64,000 nucleotides of DNA from Halichondria panicea. Its lineage: Eukaryota > Porifera > Demospongiae > Suberitida > Halichondriidae. The stretch covers positions 3,956,646-4,020,645 of the forward strand of contig NC_087391.1 of the NCBI RefSeq assembly GCF_963675165.1, in the 5' to 3' direction. Made by a program: the position numbers and the translations under genes. A model generated the notes under the pieces. That model saw only the letters and a list, made by a program, of their open reading frames with translations. It was not told the origin of the DNA and did no database searches. Shown piece by piece: positions 15,001 to 26,300 of the stretch (positions are counted from its first letter, which is position 1; each line of letters begins with the position of its first letter).

Positions 15001-17236
15001 TGTTCACCAGGTCAGCTGACGCACCATGGGAATGCTCTGAAGTCACATGACTAAGCCTCTTCTTCTCTTTCTCTTCAGCTATTGGAAGAATGTTTAGAAT
15101 GTCATGTACACATGTACAGTGTATAGTATTCTACGTGTATTATAATAATTGGCGTCAGAGACATTATTACACAATGGGATAATTTCTCATAGTACTAAAT
15201 ACAGTAGAACCTCGATTATCCGGCCCTCCATTATCCGGAACCTCGATTATCCGGCTTGGCAGTTTTATTCTTATCAGATCAGAAAATGGGTGTGTCCCTC
15301 AAACGAGCATGAGGGTTGCAGCTGTTACCATGGAGACATCCCTGCTTATCTTCTGCGCATGCGCAGACAACCATGTGGCACTGCTGTTTATCAATAAAGT
15401 GGGTGGATCAAGGCGTGGTTTATCTATTCGATTATCCGGCATATTCACTTATCCGGCCTGCTTCTGGAACCAAGGTGTCCGGATAATCGAGGTTCTACTG
15501 TATACACATCACAACACGGATGGAGATCTAAATCTGAGTCCAAAGTACTAATGTAACTCACAGGGCCAGATGGCTGCCTCAAAGAGCCACTCTCCAAACA
15601 AGTGGAGAAGTGTGTTTCCTCTCGGCTTTCCCACCTCCCCAAATAAGGGTACAGTAACGGCCCGGGGAGCAGAGGAGGGGGTGGAGGGGGCGGAGCTTAC
15701 AGAGGCCGAGGAACCAGGTGACACAGGAGTCACATACCAGGTGCTCACACGATTGCCTGTGGCTGAGAGAAATCCAAATTGTTAGAAATCCGAATCGTTG
15801 CTACATGTATGTACATGTTGCTAATCTTAAAAATATGGAGATGAACAGTAAATACAGAAAATTAAATAAAAGTGCGGGAGGAAGAAAAATAGAAACACCT
15901 TTGAAAATGTGTGATAGATCTACACAAATGCATTGTATTTACATTGCTTCCCATCATGACATAAAGATGAGCGTATACTAACTGCACCTTGTCTGAGTCC
16001 ATCCCGTATAGCCCTGACACCCGGAGAGCCATGCGCAGTCCTAACCACAGGGAGCTCCACCTTCTTGACCACTCGACTTGGCATCCGCTCAGCTAGAAAC
16101 AGATACACAAGCTTTGCAATACCAGACATCACTTCTTGGAATATCTTGGGGAGGTCGGTTAAGCAGGTTTGGATAGAGGAATGGATCTTGTGCTTGGGTT
16201 TGCTTGACTCGAACTCACTGAAAGCTGCTTGAAAGGCAGGGGATTGAAAAATTCTGCTAGGGTAGGACAATTCCACAGGGTTCCCGATTGTGTGTAGCAT
16301 TCTAAACCAGCACTGGACAAGCACGTCTTTTGGCATTCCATCGATAATCGCTTTGAAATCTTTGTCTTGTTTTTCCAGTGATTGCTTGATGCCACTTAGG
16401 TAGCTCGGTCCGTAGAGGTGAGCGATGACACGCAGAGATAGTGAGTAGACGGCTTTATTCCATTGCTCAACTACACAATGGTGATGTCTCCAGTTGGCAA
16501 AAAGCTCTCGAAGTGTCTTCCAGAGAGAAGGACTTGGGAAACAGGTGTTACAGGCACATAGCCATGCCTCAAACAGAACGTGAATGAGAAGACTACAGAG
16601 AGTGACCCCAAGGCTATTCGCCTCAGGGGGTGGGGAGAGAAGTGTGTCCAATACTTTGAGGAGGTATTTGAGCAGAGCTTGCCACGTTTCTCGAGAGAAC
16701 ACAGCGTTAGCATTACGGATGACATAGTGTGTAATTTGCAATGCTCTGTTGCCCAACACAGCATGGTTGTGAGGACCCATACTGTGATGAAATCCTGTAG
16801 ATCCACTCGAACTCGAACCAATCCCTGTGTGTGGAAGCTCAGGAACTCTCGGCATGAAAAGTAGCGATAACTGCTCAAATATTATCTGGGCATAGTGATT
16901 CGGGTCAGCCAAAACAGGTGCAGGTATTGAACCTTTCTTAGTCGTCAAGGCGTTCAACCAGATGTCATAGACGTCAATACAACTGGCAATGAGCTGCTGC
17001 TCATTCAGTGGTAGTGTGAGACCGTATCCAATAACCTGCATGGTCCAGTGGACTTGTTCAGCCGTTGACAACGGGTTAGGGGAAGGGACCCTAGTGGAGT
17101 TGGTCGTCTCGCTGAGTGGTTTCAGGACGGCGTGGACCACGTCTCTACCAACCGTGGGAGGGAAGGTGGTGAGAACACTGTTAGGGTTTGGCTCATTTTG
17201 GACGGCTTCGGTGAGAGATTTCCACTCACTGTACAT
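1..17236 (-). CDS. RALGAPB: Ral GTPase-activating protein subunit beta (partial, 3' part outside window)
   Basis: Non-catalytic/scaffold beta subunit of the RalGAP complex, which switches off RalA/RalB and is structurally related to the tuberin complex. Start chosen at 17236 because the protein opens MYSEWKSL, as vertebrate RALGAPB does. Exons read (minus): 15988-17236, 15562-15762, 14855-15078, 14487-14629, 13938-14035, 13187-13432, 12513-12659, 10511-10625, 10150-10316, 9513-9572, 9275-9302, 9119-9198, 8485-8574, 8260-8436, 7352-7476, 5377-5464, 5082-5173, 3859-3931 and 1-50. Diagnostic matches include ANWRHHHCVVEQW, LFGEWLFEAAIWP, YEEGRAEALGALC, VALAALELFGGLAEL, VMEVIELGVSG, FQYFIMDNSLVLGLLEG and TARLFLNHIGML. 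The C-terminal Rap-GAP domain lies left of the window. Phase and family comparison suggest one exon unlocated between 12513 and 10625 and one between 3859 and 50. The intron at 8437-8484 is only 48 bp. The donor after 10150 (GTGGCT) is weak but keeps phase. Confidence 0.9.
56..297. repeat. Perfect 121-bp tandem duplication in RALGAPB intron
   Basis: Positions 56-176 and 177-297 read as the same 121 bp, with no difference seen. This implies a recent slippage or assembly duplication. It begins 5 bp beyond the splice acceptor of the last visible RALGAPB exon, so the polypyrimidine side of that acceptor is duplicated too. Confidence 0.9.
551..3858. other. Long RALGAPB intron with degenerate MITE and minisatellite
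   Basis: No convincing exon was found here, although one short RALGAPB exon is expected. Contents seen: an element at about 551-697 with the inverted ends of the CGTATAGCGGGTA family, the 42-bp minisatellite at 1606-2082, and AT-rich unique sequence with scattered ACATGTAC palindromes. Short ORFs in this stretch have no family resemblance and are treated as chance. Confidence 0.6.
1606..2082. repeat. 42-bp minisatellite, about 11 copies
   Basis: The unit reads AGTAGGGGACTACACCAGAC followed by ACATAGGGCAGCACCCCTAGAG. Central copies are nearly identical; those at the right end carry small insertions. Because 42 is a multiple of three, more than one frame stays open on the minus strand as a 14-residue repeat (YVSGVVPYSLGVLP). 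That ORF is a by-product of the array and not evidence for a gene. Confidence 0.9.
4123..4250. mobile_element. Hairpin MITE (about 128 bp)
   Basis: The left end TTATACTTATTGTCCACTAC is matched in inverse by GTAGTGGACAATAAGTGTTA at the right end. The inverted repeat continues inward through ATGGCAGTAAAC and GTTTACGTTTGCCAT around a GC-rich centre. There is no ORF. It is a non-autonomous element in the RALGAPB intron between exons 5082-5173 and 3859-3931. Confidence 0.75.
5465..7351. other. RALGAPB intron with 158-bp tandem duplication
   Basis: This 1.9-kb intron lies between the exon for VSTDHMISKPRPHP (7352-7476) and the exon for NQSIPDLEEVLDD (5377-5464). Positions 5638-5795 and 5796-5953 are near-identical direct copies of about 158 bp; the first has one or two extra bases in an AC-rich stretch. 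The remainder is AT-rich and shows no coding signal. Confidence 0.75.
8575..9118. other. RALGAPB intron with possible retroelement scrap
   Basis: Between exons 9119-9198 and 8485-8574 the minus strand stays open for about 64 codons (roughly 9020 to 8827). It reads ILVVDILCRSGVRSKSS and then SRLNNENRTGPGLKSS before a stop. No splice signals flank it and it has no counterpart in RALGAPB. The NNENRTGP-like segment faintly recalls degenerate retroelement ORFs, but I cannot assign it. Confidence 0.25.
10655..10990. repeat. 45-bp G-rich minisatellite, about 6-7 copies
   Basis: The unit reads GGATGCATGTGTGTGGTGGA followed by GGGTGGGGGAGGATGTGTGGGTAGG. The array starts about 30 bp upstream (in gene sense) of the splice acceptor of RALGAPB exon 10511-10625. 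In the transcript it is therefore a C-rich CACCC/CCCTCC tract beside a 3' splice site. Long ORFs on both strands here come from the 45-bp (15-codon) period. Confidence 0.9.
10991..12512. other. RALGAPB intron, no confident exon found
   Basis: Family comparison predicts coding sequence between exon 12513-12659 and exon 10511-10625, and the phases of those two exons do not join directly, so a small exon is probably here. I could not locate it. Visible content: ACATGTAC repeats near 11219-11239, a short CA run near 11630, and AT-rich unique sequence. Confidence 0.4.
15201..15502. mobile_element. pogo/Tigger-like MITE (about 300 bp)
   Basis: The left end is CAGTAGAACCTCGATTATCC and the right end is its inverse, GGATAATCGAGGTTCTACTG. 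Sub-terminal repeats of TTATCCGG follow. Ends of the form CAGTNGAACCTCGNTTATCCGG are typical of pogo/Tigger-group Tc1-mariner elements. There is no transposase ORF, so it is non-autonomous. It sits in the RALGAPB intron between exons 15562-15762 and 14855-15078. Confidence 0.8.
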
Positions 17237-17692
17237 CCTGCATTGCATGACCATAGATAGATAACACACACATTTAATATACACACGTACACAGGGTTGT
17301 TTGGTATGGTAATATGTCCAAATGAAGCACACCACGCTATAGTATGTTAATGTTGTGAGGCTATTATAAAACTAAAAGGCTTACTTGTTTATTCTCTTAT
17401 ACAATCCACTTGAAAGTTTGTCACTTCAAAAGGGCCGGCCAACACTAATCTGGTATTGGTCGACAATAATTACAGACTGGTATAGGTCGACAATTACAAA
17501 AGGCATAATTATCTGGTGTGTGTGGGGGGGGTCCATATAAGTAGCTATTCAAAATTTGACTCAAGATTGAAATCACATCCTCAAAATAATTATTTTGAGT
17601 AGATCTACATGTAAGAAATTTGTTTTAACATGTTTCAATAATGTAATTGTGATGATTGAAGAAGTCATTAATAATTAAAAAGTGGTGGGTTA
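17237..17692. other. Intergenic region between RALGAPB start and SPRTN end
   Basis: 456 bp separate the SPRTN stop from the RALGAPB start codon; both genes run on the minus strand. It should hold the SPRTN 3' UTR and the RALGAPB promoter and 5' UTR. AATAAT/ATAATTATT-rich sequence lies near 17580-17680. A G-run is at 17522-17531 and two CTGGTATNGGTCGACAAT-like direct repeats are near 17450-17495. No further gene is seen. Confidence 0.6.
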
Positions 17693-19752
17693 TCACTCGT
17701 CGTCCCAGTCCTCTTCCTCTAAGCAGAATGCAACATGAGCGTTAATGATAACTGCTGGGATTGTGTTCATCCCACACACTGGGCACGTCTTAAACTCCAC
17801 CCCATCCACCACCACCACTTCATCGTCCAGCCCACCCTCAATCATTAGTTCATCAATCACAACTACTCCATTGCGATCGACAAACACCTCTTGGCTACTC
17901 TTATCATCACTTTGGACGACTGTTTTCGTTGTTTCAGTAGAGCTACTCTGAGAAGGCCCTGGTGAACGGTCATAAGTATCCTCACAAAGGTCAATGACTG
18001 TCGGTGTAGTAGTAGTAGTAGAATGGTCGAGTATTTTGCACTCTTCAGGTACTACTAGGGTCGGAGATGAACTTTGAGTTTTTTCTGGACCACCTTCTGA
18101 TATGGTCAGTTTACGTCTCTTGATAGGCCCTCCATACTGTCTGATATCCCTAGGAGAACCGTGTGATAAAAGTCTCTTCTCTGTTTTCATTCCTCGATTT
18201 TCATTTTGTGCCAATCTTTTCTCGACAGCTGCCAGTATTTTACTCCTGCGCTCGTTAGTAGAAGAGTCTGACAGACTACTCTCTGAATCGTCCCCTACGT
18301 GTATCAAGTCTACTTTGTCTTTAGCATTTGCCTTTGGGAACATTTCATCAATCTTCTTATTTTTGTCGAGATCAATTATGGGAGGACTTTTTTGTTTTCC
18401 TCGTTTGTTCTTGCTCTTAGCTTCACCATTAAGTATATTTCCTTTGTCCTCTTTTACTTTTTTTTCTCCCTTTTTTTTGTAGCCTTCTGGTTCTTTAATC
18501 TTTGAGTAGGAGCCACCACACGTTTTCTGATGCTCCGCCCACCAGGGGTCTCGGCAGGAGGGTGCTCTGTTCATGGATCGCCTCACAATTCCAAAAAATG
18601 GTGCTCTTCTCTGACAAGGACCATCGCACTTCCACCAGTGTTTTCGGCACTCCCTCACCTGTGATAAGTCGGAAAATAATTGTTATTCAAGCTTGCTGGT
18701 TGAAAAACAGACTTTCCATGCAATATATAATTATATGCTAATTGCTTTTCGTCACAAACGTCATAATTTTCACGTTCTTAATCACAGAACGTGTGATGTT
18801 GATTTGCAAGTAAGTCTTACCTCATCATGGAAGCTGTGGTATATCTAGAAGGAAAACAATAACGAATTAAACTAGACACCCAAAATATGCACAAGAGCGT
18901 GTACAAGTACATGTAGGTACAGGTATGTAGGCTCCATAATTATGGGAACAACTCACTGTGATTTTGGCCCCAGTTAGATGATTTATCCGGTGCATGTGAG
19001 TCTGGAAGTTGGGTCCATGTCCATCATGATCCTACACAAATCAACACGGGTAAGTATAGACTGTATTATAGTATGAGTGCTTCAACTTACAGTGTTGTTA
19101 TGGGTTACAAAGAGGTAGGCATGGATCATCTCGTGCTGGGGGAGGAGCGAAACACAAGTAGCTATATTATAGTAGTACAGTAGAAGATAAACACTTCGTG
19201 TTGTAATAGAAAATGCCCAAAAGCTCGAGAATATTGAATTGGTGGTTGTGGCACTAACCAGTAGAGTCTGTACGAGGTCTCTCCTTGGTCTCATATTTAA
19301 GAGTTTCCCACTCAGTCTAATGGAACAGAAACCCTCTCGCCCCCTGTAAGAACACACTCCAGCACACCTGCATCGATGAAGGCGGTACCATAGATACTTA
19401 GTATTGTGGTAGACAACAAGGATTAGATCCTACAGATACGTACTTACAAAGTCATTCTGTTGCTCCAACTGACGGCTACCCCTCTAGATACAAGTGTCCC
19501 CTCAAAAAACATCAGATCAAACTGGATAAACAGGTTATGAATGTCAGGGTTGGGATCAGCCAGCTCCCAACTACTGTCGACAACAGTCTTAGGGTCATAC
19601 TCTTTCAGGCCCTGAGTGATTGGTGCTCTGTGATCACGGGATGAAGATGGTTGACACACTCTGTTGAGCTCCTCTGAAGTAGTTTCTCTGGAAAATTGCT
19701 CCTGGAGGGACAGAGCCAAAGCAAAATCTAAGTCTTGAGCATGTTCAGCCAT
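17693..19752 (-). CDS. SPRTN: SprT-like metalloprotease Spartan (DNA-protein crosslink repair)
   Basis: DNA-dependent metalloprotease that cuts proteins crosslinked to DNA at replication forks (nucleus). Six exons join in phase: 19448-19752, 19259-19367, 19091-19135, 18957-19031, 18821-18844 and 17693-18658, giving 507 residues (human about 489). The N-terminus has MAEHAQDLDFALALSLQ, followed by the SprT domain (about residues 60-230). The zinc/catalytic motif HEMIHAYLFVTHN is encoded by the small exon 3. The stretches HGPNFQTHMHRINHLTGAKI and WWKCDGPCQRRAPFFG match the family closely. The last exon carries a long charged linker and ends in a UBZ4-type ubiquitin-binding finger (CPVCGMNT, then HVAFC, spacing C-x2-C-x11-H-x3-C). 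All zinc ligands are present, so it should be active. I could not pick out a clear PIP box. It is divergent from the START gene. Confidence 0.96.
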
Positions 19753-19950
19753 GATGTGTCCTACTCAGAATTGGTAATGATCCTTCTGCCTCCTTATAGA
19801 AAAGGAAAAGAGGGGGAGTGGCTGGTAGAGGAGCTATAAGGTCAAGGTACTGACTGACTGTAACTAGCTATCACTGCACACCGTACCGGTAGCTACTGGG
19901 TTCTGGGTTGCATGTTGTGCTAGCTAGCTAGCTTTTGGATATCTGCAGAT
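19753..19950. promoter_or_regulatory. Divergent promoter between SPRTN and START-domain gene
   Basis: Only 198 bp separate the two start codons, which point away from each other. The stretch must hold both 5' UTRs and a shared or overlapping promoter. It contains AAAAGGAAAAGAGGGGGAG near 19800 and a GCTAGCTAGCTAGCTT run near 19920-19935. No TATA box is evident on either side. The inference rests on gene geometry, not on a recognised factor site. Confidence 0.6.
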
Positions 19951-22900
19951 ATGAGCTCCCCAAGGCTTCAGATAGAGCTGCCTCACAGTAAGTTAAAGTG
20001 TAGATCTAACCCGTAGTGGCCTTACATTGTGAGTGCTCTTACACTTAGGTAAAGTGTGTTTTTTGCTCATGTACCACTTCTTCCCTTCCCTCCCCATTCA
20101 GATGCAAGTGAGATTGACTGGAAGACTCTTGGAAACATGCTTTCAGCTCACATTTTAGGAGAGGTAAGGGATACACGCTTATAGGGTTTCTTACACTTTG
20201 TGTATATACAAAATGTACAATGTCGACATGCCCTGGCCCTCTACATAAGCTTCTAGCTGTAGAAAATAATGAGCAGTCATAACCTTTTTTTATATCTGCG
20301 TGGTGATATAACCTTTGCTTTAGATCGTGTCACCTGTTCCTAAAAAGTATGCATGCTCATTGTTTTGTACGTATCAATTGTCTCGATAAATTAAACAATG
20401 GCATTATTGACATGCATGGAGGTATATAAATTCAAGCTAGTACATTTTTATGGTACCGACAGTGCTTATAGCTATGAACAGTAACCTTTGGTGCTTTTCT
20501 ACAATCTCTCCTCCTTTATTCTTCTCTCCACTATCCCTACACTGCACTGTTACCCATTTGTGTGTTTACTCAGGTGTTGCAAGCTTCGTATGTAGACTAC
20601 AAATATGGTCGCAAGACCAGTGAATTCGAGGCAGCCACGGACTGGGAGTAAGTGAAATGACAAATAGCCACGCTAAACTAACGCACATTCTGTCTTCATA
20701 AAATAATTTGAGCAGGTGTCTCTGTTGTTTAAATTATCTCCCAAAACTGCTGTGACCAACTGTGATTACCTTGCTAAGCTTATGTATATAATTTACCTTG
20801 CTAGCTATGTATATAATTATGGGCCATTTGCTTGAGGTGGAACCTCAACTTTTGAGCCCCTTTCTCGTCGGTGCATGTGGTTTTCAAAATTATTAGTCGA
20901 CGTCTACTTTCCTTTCCTGCAGATTTTTCTATGAGGAACACGATGTGATGGTGTTTAGGAAACGGTTTTCAGACTCACCTATCTATGCGTGAGTTATATG
21001 CACCACCACGAGCTAGTATGCAAATTTAATCAGTAGCCACTACTTAGAGTATAAATGTTGACGCTACATCTTGCAGAAATGTATACATAATTATCTTTGT
21101 ACTAGCTTATTATCCACAGTTGTTTCAGTAACTAACATGTGTGATGTACTAAGCCACCATAGAGCTCGGACTTGCTTGTACACGTACAAATTATTACAGG
21201 TGTGTGTTTTTACTTCAGGTGGATGGGTCGATGTGTGATTGATCTCCCAATGGAGGATGTAGCCAAGTTTGTATCAAATCTCGAAACCAGAAAGTACTGG
21301 GACAAGTATCTGTCGGTGAGCTTTCATCTGGCAATTGAATATTGAACGGTGTGTTAGTGGCATTTATTTACTCTAGGAAATTCGTGTTGATCGTCAAATA
21401 TCTGACACCGACTTCATCTGTAAGTTTCTTTTACCAACACCCATTCACTCACACACTGTACATTTACGCGTCCCATTCAAAAAACACAATACCTCCTCCC
21501 CCATTTGTTAAATACAGTCTACCTACACCTTGTGGCCACTCAGTGTCTAGTCAAACAGCATAGAGACTTCACTTACTATGAGAGAATTGGCTATGTGGTG
21601 AGTTTTTAGCTGAAGTGCCACTTCATAAGCCCCAGCATCTTATGTTGTCCGTGTACATTCAGTGTCCGCGTACATTCAGTGTGTGCATTGGGTGTAGCAT
21701 TATATTATTTTCAATCCGTTCCTTCGCATTTATAATTAATTTTGTAGGAAGGCAAGTATGTGATGTCGGCATTGTCTATTGACCTTCCAGAATTTCCCAG
21801 AGTTTCAAGAATCACAAGAGCCCAGGTCAGTGCTTTCGTAGTAACTCGATGTCATGCATTATGTGAATCTTTCCCCTCCTTTAGATACTCCCAGGCACTG
21901 GTTGGGTGCTGGAGCCGTATGAGAGTAACAAGACTTTGATCAATTTCCTTGCACATGTGAGTTAACTTATGAACTTGCATTCATTGAATATATGGGAGTA
22001 CGGGTAATACACGGGACAGTACATTATATAGTGCATATCACTGTTACAGTACCTCAACTAAACTTTCTACTTCATACAGACTGACTTGAAGAACCTCCCT
22101 CCTCTCATCATCAACCGTGCCGCCCGTCGCTCTCCAATGACTGTCTATCACATCAGAGAGTTTCTCACCAACCCTGTCTACCGCGCAAAGTACGAGAAAG
22201 CACCTCCTGTTGAGAGAACCACCACAGACACCTTCACTGAAAGTGACCTGGCCTATTTGAATGAGCAAAATTCACGTCAGGAAACCCTGCAGGCCAACAG
22301 CGCACAATTGTATCAGCGACAATTTCTTGCAGACCAGCAGCTCTCCGTTCGAGATTTCTTACGAAACAGACCCAGTTTAAGAAGAAACAATTCCGAGCCA
22401 TTCAATCTGGCATCTTCGTATGACGATGATGATGAGTCTATCAAGCGGAGATCGCATTCCCATGATGGTGAATCTATGGATAGGGATATTGATGAATATG
22501 TGGAGCATGTAGGAAGTAGTTTCGATGATTCTCAGTCAACTCCCAAAGCAGTGCATCATTCGGCACTTGACCCTCCAACCAGTGGTTTGCATATTGACAG
22601 CTCACTGTGGAAATCAAATGAGAGGAAGCCAGACTTACTTAAGAAACCAAACAGTGACCAAACTAGCAATGAATCTAACGTGGAGACCAAACAAGATGAT
22701 GACGAAGTTTTGAGTCAGTATACTGCCCCAAAAACGAACACTAGTGAGCTGCCATTTCTAACACCCCAGGCCAGTGAAGACGAGGCCTCCCTCCCAGCTT
22801 CCCTGTACGAGTCTCCACTCAACTCTCCCGACAATTTGAGTATTGATATGGATCCCACACCTAACCTCGATGTGAGTGACGACACTGAGCATGCACTACT

Positions 22901-23057
22901 ACCCGAACCATCCCCTGAGGTATCTAATGGACCATCCCCTGAGGTATCTAATGGACCATCCCCTGAGGTATCTAATGGACCATCCCCTGAAGTATCTAAT
23001 GGACTTGAATCTCATGAGAATCCCAACAACTCGTTAGATCACCAGGGCACAAAATAG
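19951..23057 (+). CDS. START-domain lipid-transfer protein with long acidic tail
   Basis: Ten exons join in phase into a 528-residue protein: 19951-19987, 20102-20163, 20574-20647, 20923-20988, 21219-21315, 21377-21419, 21518-21597, 21748-21825, 21885-21956 and 22080-23057. Residues about 15-215 read as a StAR-related lipid-transfer domain: DWEFFYEEHDVMVFRKRF, WMGRCVIDLPMEDVAKFV, TRKYWDKYLSEIRVDR, TYYERIGYVEGKYVM and GTGWVLEPYE. This fold binds one lipid or sterol in a hydrophobic pocket. I cannot assign the STARD subfamily. The rest, encoded by the last exon, is low-complexity, rich in Ser, Asp and Pro, and ends with four tandem PSPEVSNG repeats (about 22910-23010). No signal peptide or membrane segment is seen, so it is likely cytosolic. 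The start follows the first ATG after the divergent promoter and leads directly into a good donor. Confidence 0.85.
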
Positions 23058-23319
23058 CAATACTTTAATATAGGTTTAGTTTGATCTACTGTGTCAGTTT
23101 GTGGAATTTTCTTTCTATGTACATGTGCAAACCCCAACCCTTACACCTCTTTTTTAAACCCTCTTCAAAAAAAGTTTGTATGAGTGAGTTTTATTGAGGG
23201 AGAGCGGCTGATTCATGAGACTAGGTCAAAATCACCACATGTGATATGTCAGCTCAACACCCTTTACCAGAATTGAGAGACCTTTTAGAGAGCAGCTCAG
23301 GAGTTCATCATCATTGGGT

Positions 23320-26300
23320 ATGGCTACGTCTTCAGCTTATGGTGGACGCTCTGCTCAACAGAACAGCCTTAGAAACAGGCAGATAGGTATAAAACTCATC
23401 TGTTGTGTTAAAATCCCACATGGTTGAGCTTTACTTGTATGAAATGCATATATAATATGGAGCTAGATCGAGCTAAATAGAACTACCTAGCTAGCTATGG
23501 ATGAAGCTTTCCGATACAAACTATCTATATTAATAATCTACGGCTTGTCACAGCTGCCTTACAGAGGATGCTCAATCTGAACGAGCACACAGTCTCCAAG
23601 TCGACAGTTGCCGTGGAACCAGTGTGGAAGGTGAGGGTAGCACGTATATTATTTATTTAAAAATTCGTTTTCCCCCGCAGGTACTTATCTATGACAAGAA
23701 TGGATCTGACATCATCTCTCCTCTTCTCACTGTCAAAGAGCTACGTAGCTTAGGAGTCACTCTACATCTGTGAGCATTGCTTCCGGAAAATAATTATGTT
23801 GACGTTTGTGTACATGTACATGTATCCTTGGTACCTGATAGTGACTGTTCTTATTTCGACTGAGCCAAAACCCTTAATTAGGCACTCGCTAAGTCTTGTG
23901 CAAACGTCAGTGTTACAGCTCCCCTTATTTTATTCTCCTCCATTCAACCTTACTTTATCATCCCAATTAATTATGCGCTGGAACTTACTGTACTGTAGTA
24001 CTATGTAGACCAACACTTCATAGCCCACGCCCCCACACACACTAACACTTATAGCCCATGCCACCACACACACTAACACTTATAGCCCACGCCCCCACAC
24101 ACACTAACACCTATAGCCCACGCCCCCACACACTAACACTTATAGCCCACGCCCCCACACACACTAACACTTATAGCCCACGCCCCCACACACACTAACA
24201 CTTATAGCCCACGCCCCCACACACACTAACACCTATAGCCCACGCCCCCACACACACTAACACTTATAGCCCACGTCCCCACACACACTAACACTTATAG
24301 CCCACGCCCCCACCTCAACTCCCCTCATTTTATTCTCCTCCATTCATCCTTAACTTTATCGTAACTATGCACTAGAACTTACTTTACATACTATGTACCA
24401 ACACTTCATAGCCCACACACACACACACACAGACACACATTTGCACCCCCCCACCACACACACACACACACTAACACTTACAGCCCACGCCTCCACCCAC
24501 CCCGCTACACACACACACACATTTGCACCCCCCCACCATACACACTAACACTTATAGTCCACTCCTCCACCCACCCCGCTACACACACACACACATTTGC
24601 ACACACCCCACAGACTCATTGACTCCCCCCGTGAGCAGATCAGAGACGCTGTGGCAGTGTACTTTGTCCTCCCAAATCGTGAGAACATAGCCAAGATCTG
24701 TCAGGACTGCAAGGCCCAGCTCTATGACAACTATTACTTTAACTTCATCACCCCCATCTCACGCTCCCTCCTGGAGGACCTGGCCAAGGCTGCTGTTGAG
24801 AGCAACTGTGTGGCACAAATATCCAAGGTATACTGCTGGGTATGTAGGAGGGGGGGGGGAGGGGGCACTAAGACTGTGTGGTATAGATATCCAAGGTTTA
24901 CTGCTGGGTATGTAGGAGGGGGGGGGAGGGGGCACTAAGACTAGGTATACTGCTGGGTATGTAGGAGGGGGGGGGGAGGGGGCACTAAGACTGTGTGGTA
25001 TAGATATCTAAGGTATACTGCTGGGTATGTAGGAGGGGGGGGAGGGGGCACTAAGACTGGTATACTGCTGGGAGTGTCCAGGGGGGGGCACTAAGACTGT
25101 GTAGTATAGATATCTAAGGTATACTGCTAACAGTGTCGGGGCGGGGGGGTCACTAATATCAACTGTGTGGCACAGATATCCAAGGTATACTGCTGAGTAG
25201 GTAGTAGGGGGGGGAGGGGGCACTAAGACTGTGTGGTATAGATATCTAAGGTACACTGCTGGGTATGTAGGAGGGGGGGGGGGAGGGGGCACTAAGACTG
25301 TGTAGTACAAATATCCAAGGTATACTGCTGGGTATGTAGGATAGGGGGGCACTAAGACTGTGTAGTACAGATATCTAAGGTACACTGCTAACAGTGTCGG
25401 GGGGGGGGAGGGGGTCACTAATAGCAACTGTGTAATGCAAATATCCAAGTATACTTAGCTGGGTGTGTAGGGGGGAGGAGTGCTCTTACTGCGTAGCACA
25501 GATATCTAAACTATACTGCTGCTGAGTGTGTTATAGAGGGGAGGGGGGACTAACTGGGAGTGAGAATCAGTATTCTAGGCTACAAAATTTCCCACGTTCA
25601 GTTGCAATATTCAATTCATTCCTCTGCTGTATTGGTAAGATTTATGATGCTGTTTCTCGTGTAGGTGTATGACCAGTACTTGAACTTTATATCTTTGGAG
25701 GAGGACCTGTTTGTCTCCCGACACCATGACACTAGAGAGCTCTCTTACTACGGTAAGTTAGTGCTCACACTGACTGTATGTAGCATGGCTGACCTGTACT
25801 GTGGGCCCAGTGTTTGGTAGACACAGTAAATGCTACATAAACTTGTGTCTCCAGAATGATACTTTAGAGTGCTTACAAGAGTGGTAAATACAAAGGAGGC
25901 TGGCTTTAAGTTACAACAAGAGTTTCAAGATGGTGGCTTGTTACATTACAAGACTTGGTTGTCGTAGTTTACAAGAGCCACAGGCAGAGTTTGTTAGCAC
26001 CAGTCCTACATGTGTATATAAGACCGTACGTGTAGACCTTGCTGTAGAATTTTACTAATGTGAACAGAAAGCAATCCAGGCCTGATTCGAGGCAAAGAAA
26101 GTACCACGTGATTCACATGTTACACACGTGCGTAACTTTGAGCTATCGGTATTAATCAGAGGAGTGTTACACTGTGCGTGTTTTGTGTACCCAAGAGGAA
26201 ATGATGATATTCTTTCCCTGTGCAGCTCTAAATCGTACTGATGCGCAGGACACTGACGTTCAGAGCATCTGTGACACACTCGTGGAGTCTCTCTTCTCCG

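Noticed and set aside
23249-23395. Upstream ATG frame MSAQHPLPELRDLLESSSG before SCFD1
   Set aside because: It stops before joining exon 2; the frame from 23320 matches the SLY1 N-terminus instead.
25008-25448. 146-codon minus ORF of Tyr/Leu/Pro repeats
   Set aside because: Reverse strand of the SCFD1 intron 4 minisatellite.
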